In this document: positions 8,066 to 16,700 of the stretch, in pieces
How positions within the stretch are numbered: the stretch's first letter is position 1
Layout: each line of letters opens with the position of its first letter
DNA from: Advenella sp. FME57
GTDB taxonomy: Bacteria > Pseudomonadota > Gammaproteobacteria > Burkholderiales > Burkholderiaceae_B
NCBI RefSeq assembly: GCF_014897675.1
Contig: NZ_JABUXU010000020.1
Location: forward strand, 1-64,000
Direction: 5' to 3'
Length of the DNA stretch: 64,000 nucleotides
The notes under the pieces: generated by a model
Databases searched by the model: none
What the model was told of the DNA's origin: nothing
Seen by the model: only the letters and a program-made list of their open reading frames with translations
Translations under genes and position numbers: made by a program

Positions 8066-8584
8066 TCAACGATACTGGCCGATATTTTTCTCGTTCAGCG
8101 CAACCGCGCCTTCAGACAGATCCCTAGGATCAAAAACAAATGCCTTTCCGAAACCCTGCACCAGCGTTGCGCGCACCGGCGTCAGACGATACATGGTGAA
8201 ATCATCCAGAGCATCTAGCAACGCGACCGTCTTGCCCGCCCGCTGACCAAGCAGCGTAACCGCCTCGCCATACTCGGCAGAACCCTTTTGAACCGGAGAC
8301 GCAGTCACTTGATAATTTAAGCGCTGGCGCGCATAAATATTGCGTGCTCTACTTTCATCTTCGATCAGAAGGATGTCCAGATCAGGCTGCACCTTCAGGT
8401 TTTGGCCGTGAATAGCCAGCGCAGAAACCAGGATATAAAACAATCCATCCATAGTCGCAAAGGGCGTATAACTGGCGCAGGGGGCGTGCGCTGCATTGGT
8501 CGTTGCCATGATCAGGCTAAGGCACTCCCGATGCAGCCGATCAATCTCGGGCGCCAGCGTGAGCATATCGATATTGTTACTCAT
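8066..8584 (-). CDS. Pyridoxamine-phosphate-oxidase-like FMN split-barrel protein (HugZ/HutZ-like)
   Basis: A 172-aa flavin-binding split-barrel protein. Conserved pieces are the N-terminal helix (LAPEIDRLHRECLSLIMAT), the strand PCASYTPFATMDGLFYILVS, and LLIEDESRARNIYARQRLNYQV, matching heme-utilisation proteins of the HugZ/HutZ group. No HugZ C-terminal heme-binding tail is evident, so heme degradation is only one possibility. ATG 8584 is preferred because GGAAGA precedes it; ATG 8599 would add five residues. It converges on the AGCS gene and stands alone. Confidence 0.7.
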   Translation of the reverse strand: MSNNIDMLTLAPEIDRLHRECLSLIMATTNAAHAPCASYTPFATMDGLFYILVSALAIHGQNLKVQPDLDILLIEDESRARNIYARQRLNYQVTASPVQKGSAEYGEAVTLLGQRAGKTVALLDALDDFTMYRLTPVRATLVQGFGKAFVFDPRDLSEGAVALNEKNIGQYR

Positions 8585-9030
8585 ATGAGCGTCTTCCATA
8601 CTGTTTGAACGGCGCCGCTACTGGCGCCGGCATGCGACACCAGCGCGCCTGACACAGGAAAGTTTACCAGATCAGTGCCGTCCGGCAGTTGCCGCGTATG
8701 GACCGGAGAGCGGCTCCGTTGGCGCTCGTCCCGCGCCTGCTTTTTTTGTGATAACCGGCATGGAAGGTCGGCACCAGTCCGTCTTGCCCACCAACCGCCT
8801 GCGTCGGGCTGGTGATAAACGCGATCATGGGCATAATCATAAGCAATCATAAGCGCAAAATCGCCCCTGCAGCACCAACCTGCTTACGCAGCCAGGCACC
8901 GCACATCAAGCGAGACCGGCAATAAAAAACCCTGATCTGTTGCATAGGCAATAGATCAGGGCACTACCCTTTTTTACCAGAGTTTTATAAACCGCGTTCA
9001 AACGGTACGATCACGGTCCTTGTCTCGCTC
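8585..9030. other. Non-coding region with tandem 10-mer and a terminator
   Basis: No credible gene. It contains a perfect tandem 10-bp repeat, AATCATAAGC twice (8835-8854), and a strong - strand terminator (8930-8961) serving the small ORF at 9031-9147. A 89-codon open frame on the - strand here has no ribosome site or family resemblance. Confidence 0.6.
8930..8961 (-). terminator. Intrinsic terminator (possibly bidirectional)
   Basis: CCCTGATCT (8930-8938) and AGATCAGGG (8953-8961) form a perfect 9-bp stem. On the - strand it is followed directly by TTTTTTATT, a good U-tract; on the + strand a TTTTTT run comes nine bases later. The only gene it could end on the - strand is the 38-codon ORF at 9031-9147. 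Confidence 0.8.
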
Positions 9031-9147
9031 TTAATCCCAGTAAGTTTCCCTTTGGCCGCTCTTCATGGTTCCCAGCAGGGTGACTGCGTAGCAGATTTTG
9101 TCCAGGACAGAATCGAACATATCGCTGTAGAAATGATGGCGGTGCAT
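9031..9147 (-). CDS. Candidate small protein, 38 aa, unknown function
   Basis: An unreported-size ORF: ATG at 9147, stop TAA at 9031-9033. The ribosome site AAGGGG lies about 8 bases before the ATG, and a strong intrinsic terminator follows 70 bp after the stop. The product begins MHRHHFYSDMFDSVLDKICY and is rich in His and aromatics near the N-terminus, with an amphipathic helix-like middle. No signal peptide or clear membrane segment. I do not recognise a family. The combination of ribosome site, ORF and terminator supports a real small gene, but expression is unproven. Confidence 0.55.
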   Translation of the reverse strand: MHRHHFYSDMFDSVLDKICYAVTLLGTMKSGQRETYWD

Positions 9148-9510
9148 AGTAATACCCCTTTACAAGAAAAATACACAGATTCGAGCTGTTGCGGCGAGAA
9201 AAGAAAATATCCTGTCGAAACCTCTCACTGGATATACAGCAAATTGCGTGCCAGGTTTTTACGGTAGCCGCCCGCATCAATCTGCAGGTAATTGGGTAAG
9301 AAACGCCCCATATTAGTACAAACCCTTGGAAACCGCCCGAATGGATGGCGTCGTGCGCCGCCCTGTCACATCACGGTACACACTCCGGTTTGCATTCAGC
9401 CCTGCATGCATCGCGCGCAGTGACCGCCGCCTTTGCGCTATTCGTTGTGTGAACACTGCCCGCCCGGTTATGATGACGGCAACCCCCAATTGACTCACAA
9501 GGACAGAATC
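9148..9510. other. Divergent intergenic region, nothing specific seen
   Basis: 363 bp between the 38-codon ORF and the META-domain gene. It must hold both promoters, but I see no hexamer pair or operator that I would defend. Confidence 0.4.
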
Positions 9511-10326
9511 ATGATTCAGGCTTTTCTTCGACCCTTGCTGGCTATGACATGTGTGATCGGTTCATATGCACAGGCGGCAACGCTCCAGGGTACGGCAATC
9601 TATCGCGAACGTATTGCCGCGCCAGCCGATGCGATATTCGAAGCAAGTCTGCAGCAAATACAGCCCGACGGCACACCGGAACCCGTGGTAGGTCACGCGG
9701 CCCTGAACCCTGCAGGCCAGACACCGTTTAAGTTTGAAATTATCTACGACGCCACTATCCAGCCCGGACAGCAATATCGTGTCAGCACGGCTCTATCGGC
9801 GCAGGACCGTGTCATTTTTTCCGGTGCCGCACCGGTTACACTGCCCCAGGCAGACAGCAAGCCGATCATGATTTTGATGAGAAAAGGCGCACCGGAACAC
9901 ACGGGGTCGCCAGCAGCCTCGTCCGTTGCGCCTGTAGCGAGCCAGGATCCGGCCAAGGCAGCAGCCAAGCCCGACAGCCCCTTGCGCAATACCTACTGGA
10001 AGCTGGTCTCCCTGCATGGCAAGGCCGTGACTGCGCACGATCAGCAACGTGAAGCGCATATCGTGTTTTCGGCCAGCGACGATCGGCTCTCCGGGAGCAG
10101 CGGCTGCAATCATATGATGGGTGGATTCGAAGAGAAAGGCGATCAATTGAAGCTGAAACAGGTAGCCGGCACCATGATGGCCTGCCCGCAAGGGATGGAA
10201 GTGGAAACCGCATTTCTCAATGCCCTGCTGACGGTCGCACGCTATAAAATCAGCGCAGAGCATCTGGATATGCTGGACGCCAGCGGCAATATTGTGGCCA
10301 GTTTTGACGCCGTCGCCCTGCAATAA
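9511..10326 (+). CDS. Secreted YbaY-domain plus META-domain (HslJ-like) protein
   Basis: An exported protein of 271 aa. Signal peptide MIQAFLRPLLAMTCVIGSYAQA, then a YbaY/YscW-type beta domain (about 24-125: LQGTAIYRERIAAPADAIFEASL, with the GQQYRVSTAL and MILMRKG strands), a Ser/Ala/Pro-rich linker (about 130-160), and a META domain (about 163-268: NTYWKLVSLHGKAV, SGSSGCNHMMGGF, MMACPQGME). The paired Cys around GCN and ACP are usual for META domains. Start 9511 has AAGGA before it. Such proteins are linked to envelope stress and heat-shock tolerance (HslJ); exact role unknown. Confidence 0.85.
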   Translation: MIQAFLRPLLAMTCVIGSYAQAATLQGTAIYRERIAAPADAIFEASLQQIQPDGTPEPVVGHAALNPAGQTPFKFEIIYDATIQPGQQYRVSTALSAQDRVIFSGAAPVTLPQADSKPIMILMRKGAPEHTGSPAASSVAPVASQDPAKAAAKPDSPLRNTYWKLVSLHGKAVTAHDQQREAHIVFSASDDRLSGSSGCNHMMGGFEEKGDQLKLKQVAGTMMACPQGMEVETAFLNALLTVARYKISAEHLDMLDASGNIVASFDAVALQ

Positions 10327-10433
10327 GCACGCCAGGCACAAGTTCGAGCCAGCACCGGTCCCACGCGGCCTGGTGCGCGCCAAAACCCTCTGACCAATCC
10401 TTCTTATTCTTATTTGACGACGGCAACCATTCC

Positions 10434-10937
10434 ATGTACAGCATATCCACTCTCTTTCTACACGGCATCATTATCGGCATTGCCGCAACCCTTGTCCTGG
10501 ACATCTGGGCCCTTGTGGCAAAACGTGCTTACGATGCGGCCCCGGCCAACTGGGCGCTGGCCGGGCGCTGGTTTGCCCATATGAAAAATGGCGTCTACCG
10601 GCATGACAATATTGCAGACGCCTTGCCTGTTCGCGGCGAACTGGCTATCGGTTGGATAGCCCATTACGTGGTTGGTATTGTGTACGGCATCCTGGTCGTG
10701 ACGATCTGGTTCTTCCAAAATGTCAGCTACCCGACCCTGTTTGCTCCGTTGCTGATTGGCCTGGTGCTGGCAACTTGCGCCGCCTGGTTCCTGATGCAGC
10801 CGGGCCTGGGTCTGGGTGTGGCCGCCCGTAAAACGCCTGATCCGCTACGCATGCGCCTGCGTACCATCGTCAACCATGTGGTATTTACTCTTGCCCTGTA
10901 CTTGAGCGCACTGGCCCTGTCCGGCTACTTGGCCTGA
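10434..10937 (+). CDS. DUF2938-like integral membrane protein
   Basis: A 167-aa inner-membrane protein with four hydrophobic helices (about 5-27, 72-92, 98-120, 145-165) and a conserved-looking loop WALAGRWFAHMKNGVYRHDNI. This matches my recollection of the DUF2938 family, whose function is unknown. Its last 13 bases overlap the end of the convergent MFS gene. Confidence 0.7.
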   Translation: MYSISTLFLHGIIIGIAATLVLDIWALVAKRAYDAAPANWALAGRWFAHMKNGVYRHDNIADALPVRGELAIGWIAHYVVGIVYGILVVTIWFFQNVSYPTLFAPLLIGLVLATCAAWFLMQPGLGLGVAARKTPDPLRMRLRTIVNHVVFTLALYLSALALSGYLA

Positions 10938-12241
10938 ATACGGGCCTGGCGCCGGCGTTGTTCGCGCAACTGAACTTCATGGCCATCCAGGCTGAACTGC
11001 ACACGATACTGCACCAGCTTTACGGCTAGGGCTCGATACTTGAACATATACCGCAACCCCACCAGCATGGCCAGTATGCCTGCCGCTGCCGCAACGCCCA
11101 GCGACCAGCGGGGGCCAAACGCATCGGCAACCCAACCTACGATGGGTGCTCCAATGAGCGTGCCTCCCAACGCAATAGCCATGTAAATCGCCATCACCCG
11201 CCCACGCATGGCTGCATCGGTGGACATTTGCACGGTACTATTCACGGTTGTATTAAAAGTCTGAGCGGCAACCCCCAGCACCACAAGCACCACGCCAAAG
11301 ACCCAATAATTGGGCGAGACGGCAGCCAGTACACAACCGAAACCGAAGATACCCGCACCGGTCAACACATATGCAATTCTCGGGCGCGTTCGGCGCGCTG
11401 CCAGCAACGCACCACAGACCGACCCGATGGCCATGGTCGACGACAGCAGACCGTATTCGTTGGCGCCAACCTGAAAAATGGTCACAGACATGGTCGAGAT
11501 ATAAATGGGAAAATTAAATCCGAAGGTACCGATCAGAAACAGCATCATGAACAGCGCTTTGAGATCCGGCCGGCTCCACACATAACGAAACCCCTGGACC
11601 AGACTACCCGCAGTACGCGGTGCCCGCTTGGCCCGATTAAGATCCTGCTCTTTAAGACGAAACAGCGAGGCAATCACAGCCAGATACGTGATGGCGTTGA
11701 TCAGGAATACCCAACCGGTACCCACGCCGGCGATAAGCAAACCGGCAACGGCTGGGCCAATCATGCGAGCGGCATTGAACGAAGCCGAATTCAGAGCGAC
11801 TGCATTGGGTAGATCGGTCTCGCCAACCAGTTCGGACACGAAGGTCTGGCGCGCCGGGCCGTCAAAAGCCGTGACGCAGCCCAGCAAAAGCGCAAAGATA
11901 TACACATGCCATAATTGCACCAGCCCGGTCAGCGTCAACAACCCCAAGCCGAGCGCCAGCATGCCCATGGCTGCCTGGGTCGCAATCAACAACTTGCGCC
12001 GATCCAGGTAATCGGCGGCAAGACCGGTAACAGGCAGAAGAAAAATCTGCGGACCAAACTGCAGCGCCATCACAATACCCACAGCCGTGGCATTATTTTG
12101 GGTCAGGTAAGTAAGCACCAGCCAGTCTTGTGCGGTACGCTGCATCCATGTACCAACGTTGGACACAATGGCGCCCCCCGCCCAGATTCGATAATTCCGA
12201 ATGGCAAGAGATCTGAATGTGCCGCTTTTGATGGTACCCAC
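10925..12241 (-). CDS. MFS exporter, enterobactin-exporter (EntS/MFS_3) type
   Basis: Major facilitator efflux protein of 438 aa with 12 predicted helices. FRSLAIRNYRIWAGGAIVSNVGTWMQRTAQDWLVL is the typical N-terminus of the MFS_3 group, and LAADYLDRRKLLI is the loop 2-3 motif. GTG 12241 is preceded by AGAGGA. It follows the MarR gene on the same strand after 137 bp, suggesting a regulated efflux pair. Substrate unknown. Confidence 0.85.
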   Translation of the reverse strand: MGTIKSGTFRSLAIRNYRIWAGGAIVSNVGTWMQRTAQDWLVLTYLTQNNATAVGIVMALQFGPQIFLLPVTGLAADYLDRRKLLIATQAAMGMLALGLGLLTLTGLVQLWHVYIFALLLGCVTAFDGPARQTFVSELVGETDLPNAVALNSASFNAARMIGPAVAGLLIAGVGTGWVFLINAITYLAVIASLFRLKEQDLNRAKRAPRTAGSLVQGFRYVWSRPDLKALFMMLFLIGTFGFNFPIYISTMSVTIFQVGANEYGLLSSTMAIGSVCGALLAARRTRPRIAYVLTGAGIFGFGCVLAAVSPNYWVFGVVLVVLGVAAQTFNTTVNSTVQMSTDAAMRGRVMAIYMAIALGGTLIGAPIVGWVADAFGPRWSLGVAAAAGILAMLVGLRYMFKYRALAVKLVQYRVQFSLDGHEVQLREQRRRQARIQAK

Positions 12242-12378
12242 AACGTCCTCTGGCTATGCCGAAAAATGGTTCAGAAGGTTGACGAGACGGGGGCGCTGTC
12301 GTCCCCCTCAAGTAGGCACGACAGGCGACGCGAGGTCGTCGGCGATGGTGCTGCGCGTAAATGCTGCCGCTGTTGCGG

Positions 12379-12831
12379 TCAGTGATTGACGAGTCGCTTA
12401 AGCAGCTCTATGGCTTTTGCCAGCGATTCCTGTTCTTTTGTGTTGTAGCAGGCATAAATTTCCCGCACCAGCCAGTCTTCCCTGGCGGCGCGACTGGCCT
12501 GGATCATCGTGAGAAACCGCGGTGTCAGTGAAAGAATGGTCTGGCGACCATCGGCCGGATCGGGCGTACCCTTGATATGGCCTGCAGCTTCCAGACCAGA
12601 TACCGTTGCTCCCATCGATTGCGGCCGGACACCTTCGGCGCGCGCCAAGGCGGTCACTGTGGTAGACCCGTCGCGCTCCAGTCGCAACAATACCGAACGC
12701 TGCGAAGGGGTGAAATCCCCTGCGCTGGCCTGGGCACGCAGCTTGCGTGTGAACGAGGAAATCAGAATGCGCAATTCTGCAGCCAGTTCTGATACCCGCG
12801 CCTGTTCGGGGCTCAACGGTTTAATATCCAT
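12379..12831 (-). CDS. MarR-family transcriptional regulator
   Basis: A 150-aa winged-helix repressor. SELAAELRILISSFTRKLRAQ forms the dimerisation helix; TVTALARAEGVRPQSMGATVSGLEAAGHI is the DNA-binding helix-turn-helix and DPADGRQTILSLT the wing. ATG 12831 is used; a TTG seven codons upstream is possible. Upstream of the MFS gene on the same strand, so it probably represses itself and that transporter. Confidence 0.85.
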   Translation of the reverse strand: MDIKPLSPEQARVSELAAELRILISSFTRKLRAQASAGDFTPSQRSVLLRLERDGSTTVTALARAEGVRPQSMGATVSGLEAAGHIKGTPDPADGRQTILSLTPRFLTMIQASRAAREDWLVREIYACYNTKEQESLAKAIELLKRLVNH

Positions 12832-12860
12832 AGTGCCATGGTAGCAGATCAAAAGGAAAA

Positions 12861-12887
12861 CTACAAAGGTAACCTTCTTTTCTGTAG
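12861..12887. promoter_or_regulatory. Candidate MarR operator
   Basis: AAGGT-A-ACCTT (12866-12876) nested between CTACA (12861) and TGTAG (12883-12887), 35-56 bp upstream of the marR start. Dyads of this type are usual MarR autoregulatory sites; assignment is inference. Confidence 0.4.
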
Positions 12888-13046
12888 GTCATTTATCTTT
12901 CTATGTATTGCAGGCTCGAGATGTGACCGGCAAGCCGGCATCCAGCCACCGCAGGCAAAGGCGCTCGCGTGCCCGCTCGTGCACTGATGCATGGCGGGCG
13001 CGGATTGGCAGGACGGCCCATTGTGGCAGCCCAGCCGCACTGACGA

Positions 13047-14885
13047 TCAGGCGAGGTGGCTGTCCAGTCGCTCGCGAATCTGTGACAACTCCGCGGGCAA
13101 ACGCTGTTGAAGTTTGTTGAACAGTTCCTCATGCAGACCCAGTTCACGGCGCCATTGTTCCTGCTCAATGGTGGTAATGCGCTTGAACTGCGCAGCGTCA
13201 AACGACAGGCCATCCCAGGTAATATCTTCAAAACGCGGCGATACGCCGAACAGATTTTCCTCTCCCTGGGCCGTGCCGTCGATGCGTTCCAGCATCCACT
13301 TGAGCACACGCATGTTCTCGCCAAAGCCAGGCCAGATGAACTTGCCATTATCGTCGGTCTGGAACCAGTTCACGCAGAAAATATGAGGCAACGTTGCGCC
13401 AGACTGCTCGAGCGTGCGACCCAGATTGAGCCAGTGCTGGAAGTAGGAACTCATGTTGTAACCGCAAAACGGCAACATGGCGAACGGGTCGCGACGCACC
13501 ACGCCCTGTGTACCCGCCGCAGCGGCAGTGGTTTCTGAGCCCATCGTGGCAGCCATATAGACGCCCTCTACCCAGTTACGCGCCTCGGTCACCAGCGGCA
13601 CGGTGTCGGATCGGCGACCGCCAAACAAGAAAGCGTCAATCGCCACCCCTGCCGGATTGTCCCATTCGGGATCGATCACCGGATTCTGGGTTGCCGCTAC
13701 GGTAAACCGGGCATTGGGATGGGCGGCCTTGCGTCCCGAGTCGGGGGTCCAGTCCTTGCCCTGCCAGTCAATGAGGTGCGCGGGCGCGGGGCCCATGCCT
13801 TCCCACCACACATCGCCATCATCAGTGAGCGCGACATTGGTAAACAACACGTTTTCCCGCAGCGAGGCCATGCAGTTGAAGTTGGTTTTCTCGTTGGTGC
13901 CAGGTGCAACGCCAAAATAGCCGGCTTCAGGATTGATCGCGTAAAGGCGACCGTCTGCACCAGGTTTGATCCAGGCAATATCGTCGCCCACCGTTGTGAT
14001 TTTCCAGCCTGGCAGCGAATCCGGCGGAATCATCATCGAGAAATTGGTTTTACCGCAGGCCGAAGGGAACGCGGCAGCGACGTGCATTTTTTTTCCTTCG
14101 GGCGAGGTGACACCCAGAATCAACATATGCTCGGCCATCCAGCCTTCGTCACGTCCCATGTTCGAGGCAATGCGCAAGGCAAAACATTTCTTGCCCAGCA
14201 ACGCATTGCCGCCGTAGCCGGAACCATAAGACCAGATTTCACGGGTCTCGGGATAATGCACGATATATTTGGTCTTGTTGCAGGGCCAGGAGACATCGGC
14301 CTGATTGGGTGCTAGCGGGCTGCCAACCGAATGCACGCAAGGGACGAACTCGCCATCGCTGCCCAGAATATCGTACACCTTGCGCCCCATTCGAGTCATC
14401 AGCCGCATATTGACAGCCACATAGGGAGAATCGGACAACTCGACGCCAATGTGGGCAATGGGAGAGCCCAGCGGCCCCATGGAAAACGGAATCACATACA
14501 TGGTACGGCCACGCATACAGCCATCGAACAGGCCGTCAAGCGTATCGCGCATTTGCGCAGGTGCTTTCCAATTGTTGGTAGGACCGGCGTCTTCTTCCTT
14601 TTCGGAGCAGATATAGGTGCGGTCTTCCACGCGCGCCACGTCATCCGGATCAGACCAGGCCAGATAAGAGTTGGGACGCTTCTGAGGGTTCAGTTTGCGC
14701 AGGGTACCGGATTGAACCATCAGCGCACACAGGCGGTCATATTCTTCCTGGGAGCCATCGCACCATTCGATACGATCGGGTTGGGTCAGCGCGGCGATTT
14801 GCGCCACCCAGGCTTTCAGGCCTGCGTGCTGCACCCATTCGGGCGCATTGATTTGAATTGAAGGTTCGGGACGAGCTGCATTCAT
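13047..14885 (-). CDS. pckG: Phosphoenolpyruvate carboxykinase (GTP)
   Basis: Cytoplasmic gluconeogenic enzyme, oxaloacetate + GTP to PEP + CO2 + GDP, 612 aa (family about 600-620). The P-loop [13 protein letters not shown], the metal/PEP region [32 protein letters not shown], and RRSDTVPLV identify the GTP-dependent class. Start at 14885 has GGAG upstream. It gives the route from C2/C4 growth (for example acetyl-CoA from taurine) to sugars. The leader carries a terminator-like hairpin at 14916-14939. Confidence 0.97.
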   Translation of the reverse strand: MNAARPEPSIQINAPEWVQHAGLKAWVAQIAALTQPDRIEWCDGSQEEYDRLCALMVQSGTLRKLNPQKRPNSYLAWSDPDDVARVEDRTYICSEKEEDAGPTNNWKAPAQMRDTLDGLFDGCMRGRTMYVIPFSMGPLGSPIAHIGVELSDSPYVAVNMRLMTRMGRKVYDILGSDGEFVPCVHSVGSPLAPNQADVSWPCNKTKYIVHYPETREIWSYGSGYGGNALLGKKCFALRIASNMGRDEGWMAEHMLILGVTSPEGKKMHVAAAFPSACGKTNFSMMIPPDSLPGWKITTVGDDIAWIKPGADGRLYAINPEAGYFGVAPGTNEKTNFNCMASLRENVLFTNVALTDDGDVWWEGMGPAPAHLIDWQGKDWTPDSGRKAAHPNARFTVAATQNPVIDPEWDNPAGVAIDAFLFGGRRSDTVPLVTEARNWVEGVYMAATMGSETTAAAAGTQGVVRRDPFAMLPFCGYNMSSYFQHWLNLGRTLEQSGATLPHIFCVNWFQTDDNGKFIWPGFGENMRVLKWMLERIDGTAQGEENLFGVSPRFEDITWDGLSFDAAQFKRITTIEQEQWRRELGLHEELFNKLQQRLPAELSQIRERLDSHLA

Positions 14886-14915
14886 AGGGTTTAGGTCTCC
14901 GTATTCTGGCAAATG

Positions 14916-14939
14916 CAAAAACGCCTCCTTTGAAGGCGT
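14916..14939 (-). terminator. Terminator-like hairpin in the pckG leader
   Basis: On the - strand ACGCCT, a 7-base loop, AGGCGT, then TTTTTGC. It lies only 31-54 bp upstream of the pckG start, so if transcription begins upstream it would act as an attenuator; or it may simply end read-through from upstream. Confidence 0.5.
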
Positions 14940-15222
14940 CTGTTGAAACGATGTCGTATGGCGCCGGACCGGGCCCGCCAGTGCGCAGGCAAGCAAAACA
15001 GTCCGGAATAATGCCTCATTCTAATACCGCATGACGATTATGTGTATGCTTTCTCCTTTCGGCGTTTCAACTTGTTGCCTGTGTTACGTTCCAGACAGCA
15101 CGCAGCATGCATAACGGCAACAACGTTTGCGAATGTCATTTTCCGCAGTTGCACATAACCACATCACAATTGAAATAGCCCTGACTGGCCATTTAATGAT
15201 GCATCGCACAATTGCATTTGAA

Positions 15223-15256
15223 GCCCGCAGGCAGGCAGTTTTGCCAGTCTGCGGGC
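15223..15256 (-). terminator. Hairpin after the MHS transporter gene
   Basis: GCCCGCAG (15223-15230) and CTGCGGGC (15249-15256) form an 8-bp GC-rich stem 22 bp beyond the transporter stop. The U-tract is weak, so it is a probable rather than certain terminator. Confidence 0.45.
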
Positions 15257-15277
15257 CTGCGGTATGAAAATCACCGA

Positions 15278-16606
15278 TCAGCGTGCAGCCGCGCCAGCAG
15301 CAACCGTAGAGCGCGCCTCGACACTCTTGCGGTCTTTTCTGACTGTTTTGATGGACGCCGCACTGACGGCGGAGATAATGCCTACGATGACAGTATAGGC
15401 CACCACCAGCCAAGGCTGACCGTTATTCTCGCGCAATAGTGCAGTGGCTATTAGCGGCGTAATACCCGAAGCAAAGATGCCGGAAAACTGATACACAAAT
15501 GAAATACCCGTATACCTCACCCGCGTGTCAAACAATTCGCAGAACAAAGCCGCTTCCGGACCGTACACCATGGCATACAGGATGCCGAAAGGAATCACAA
15601 TCGAGAGCCAGACGACAAATACGTTGTCCGAAAAGGTTGTCATGAGCCAGAATGCCGGAATAGCGGAAAAACCGGTAATCAGAGATCCCCAGAAATAAGT
15701 ACGGGTACGTCCCAGCCGGTCGGACATGGCCCCAAAATAAGGAATGAAAGCGCACATCACAATCGCGGCAATCATCACGCCGGTCAGCGCGTCAGTACGC
15801 GACATCTGCAGGTTTTTGGTCAGATAACTGATAATGAAGACGCCGAAAATATTAAAAAACACACCGTCAATATAGCGCGCACCCATGCCCTTGAGAATGT
15901 TCATTGGATAGTTCTTGATCATATCCACAAACGGAATCTTGCTTTCCGCATTTTTAGCCTTGATCTGCTCAAACTCCGGGCTCTCCTTGACGGCCAGCCG
16001 GATGTACATGCCTACGAAAACCAGCAGCGACGACAACAGAAAGGCGATTCGCCAGCCCCAGCTCAGGAACTGCGCATCGGTCAGCAACGACGATAGCAGC
16101 GCAACCACACCCGAGGCCAGACACAACCCCAGAGAAAGACCGATTTGCGGCAGGGACGCATAAAGTCCTTTTTTCTCTGGCGGCGCATACTCATAGGTCA
16201 TGAGCACGGCGCCACCCCATTCGCCCCCCAGGCCTATACCCTGCAACACGCGAAAAAACAGCAGCAATGCGGGCGCCCAGATACCAATACTGTCGTACGA
16301 AGGAATCAGCCCGATGGCCACGGTGGACACACCCATGATCATCAGCGTCATGATCAATGCGCTTTTGCGCCCGACCTTGTCGCCAAGATGACCGAAAATG
16401 ATCCCACCCAGCGGCCGCGCCAGAAAGCCTACCGCAAATGTGGCATACGCCAGCAGCGTCCCGATATACGGATCTTCACCCGGAAAATACAGTTGGTTGA
16501 ACACCAGGCCGGCGATCACGCCATATAGAAAAAAGTCGTACCATTCAATCGTCGCACCTACCAGCGAGGCAGCTACGACCCTGCGCAATCCTTTCTTGTC
16601 ACTCAT
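15278..16606 (-). CDS. MFS metabolite:H+ symporter, MHS family
   Basis: Inner-membrane importer, 442 aa, 12 helices, resembling ShiA/ProP/KgtP. The N-terminal RRVVAASLVGATIEWYDFFLYG is the MHS signature and GHLGDKVGRKSAL the loop 2-3 motif. Start 16606 is preceded by GGAGA; the ATG at 16618 is an upstream alternative. It lies 94 bp after the GMC oxidoreductase gene on the same strand and probably imports that enzyme's substrate or a related organic acid or alcohol. Substrate not predictable. Confidence 0.85.
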   Translation of the reverse strand: MSDKKGLRRVVAASLVGATIEWYDFFLYGVIAGLVFNQLYFPGEDPYIGTLLAYATFAVGFLARPLGGIIFGHLGDKVGRKSALIMTLMIMGVSTVAIGLIPSYDSIGIWAPALLLFFRVLQGIGLGGEWGGAVLMTYEYAPPEKKGLYASLPQIGLSLGLCLASGVVALLSSLLTDAQFLSWGWRIAFLLSSLLVFVGMYIRLAVKESPEFEQIKAKNAESKIPFVDMIKNYPMNILKGMGARYIDGVFFNIFGVFIISYLTKNLQMSRTDALTGVMIAAIVMCAFIPYFGAMSDRLGRTRTYFWGSLITGFSAIPAFWLMTTFSDNVFVVWLSIVIPFGILYAMVYGPEAALFCELFDTRVRYTGISFVYQFSGIFASGITPLIATALLRENNGQPWLVVAYTVIVGIISAVSAASIKTVRKDRKSVEARSTVAAGAAAR

Positions 16607-16700
16607 TGTTGTCTCCATATATTGATTTATGTACAGCTTTCATTTCGAACCGACATATTTCATTTGCAATTGCACGTCGCCTCGTCGCTTCTACCGCCTG

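Larger units (their letters stand above)
14886..15277. other. pckG leader and promoter region
   Basis: 392 bp without a gene. It contains the hairpin at 14916-14939, a tentative pckG promoter on the - strand (TTGAAA at 15065-15070 and TACACA at 15041-15046, 18-bp spacer), and a hairpin at 15223-15256 ending the MHS transporter transcript. Confidence 0.45.

Noticed and set aside
8581-8850. 89-codon - strand ORF upstream of the FMN split-barrel gene
   Set aside because: No ribosome site, low-complexity charged composition, overlaps the start of the better-supported gene.
9011-9280. 89-codon - strand ORF overlapping the 38-codon candidate
   Set aside because: Different frame, no ribosome site, cysteine/arginine-rich random composition; the 38-codon frame has the ribosome site.
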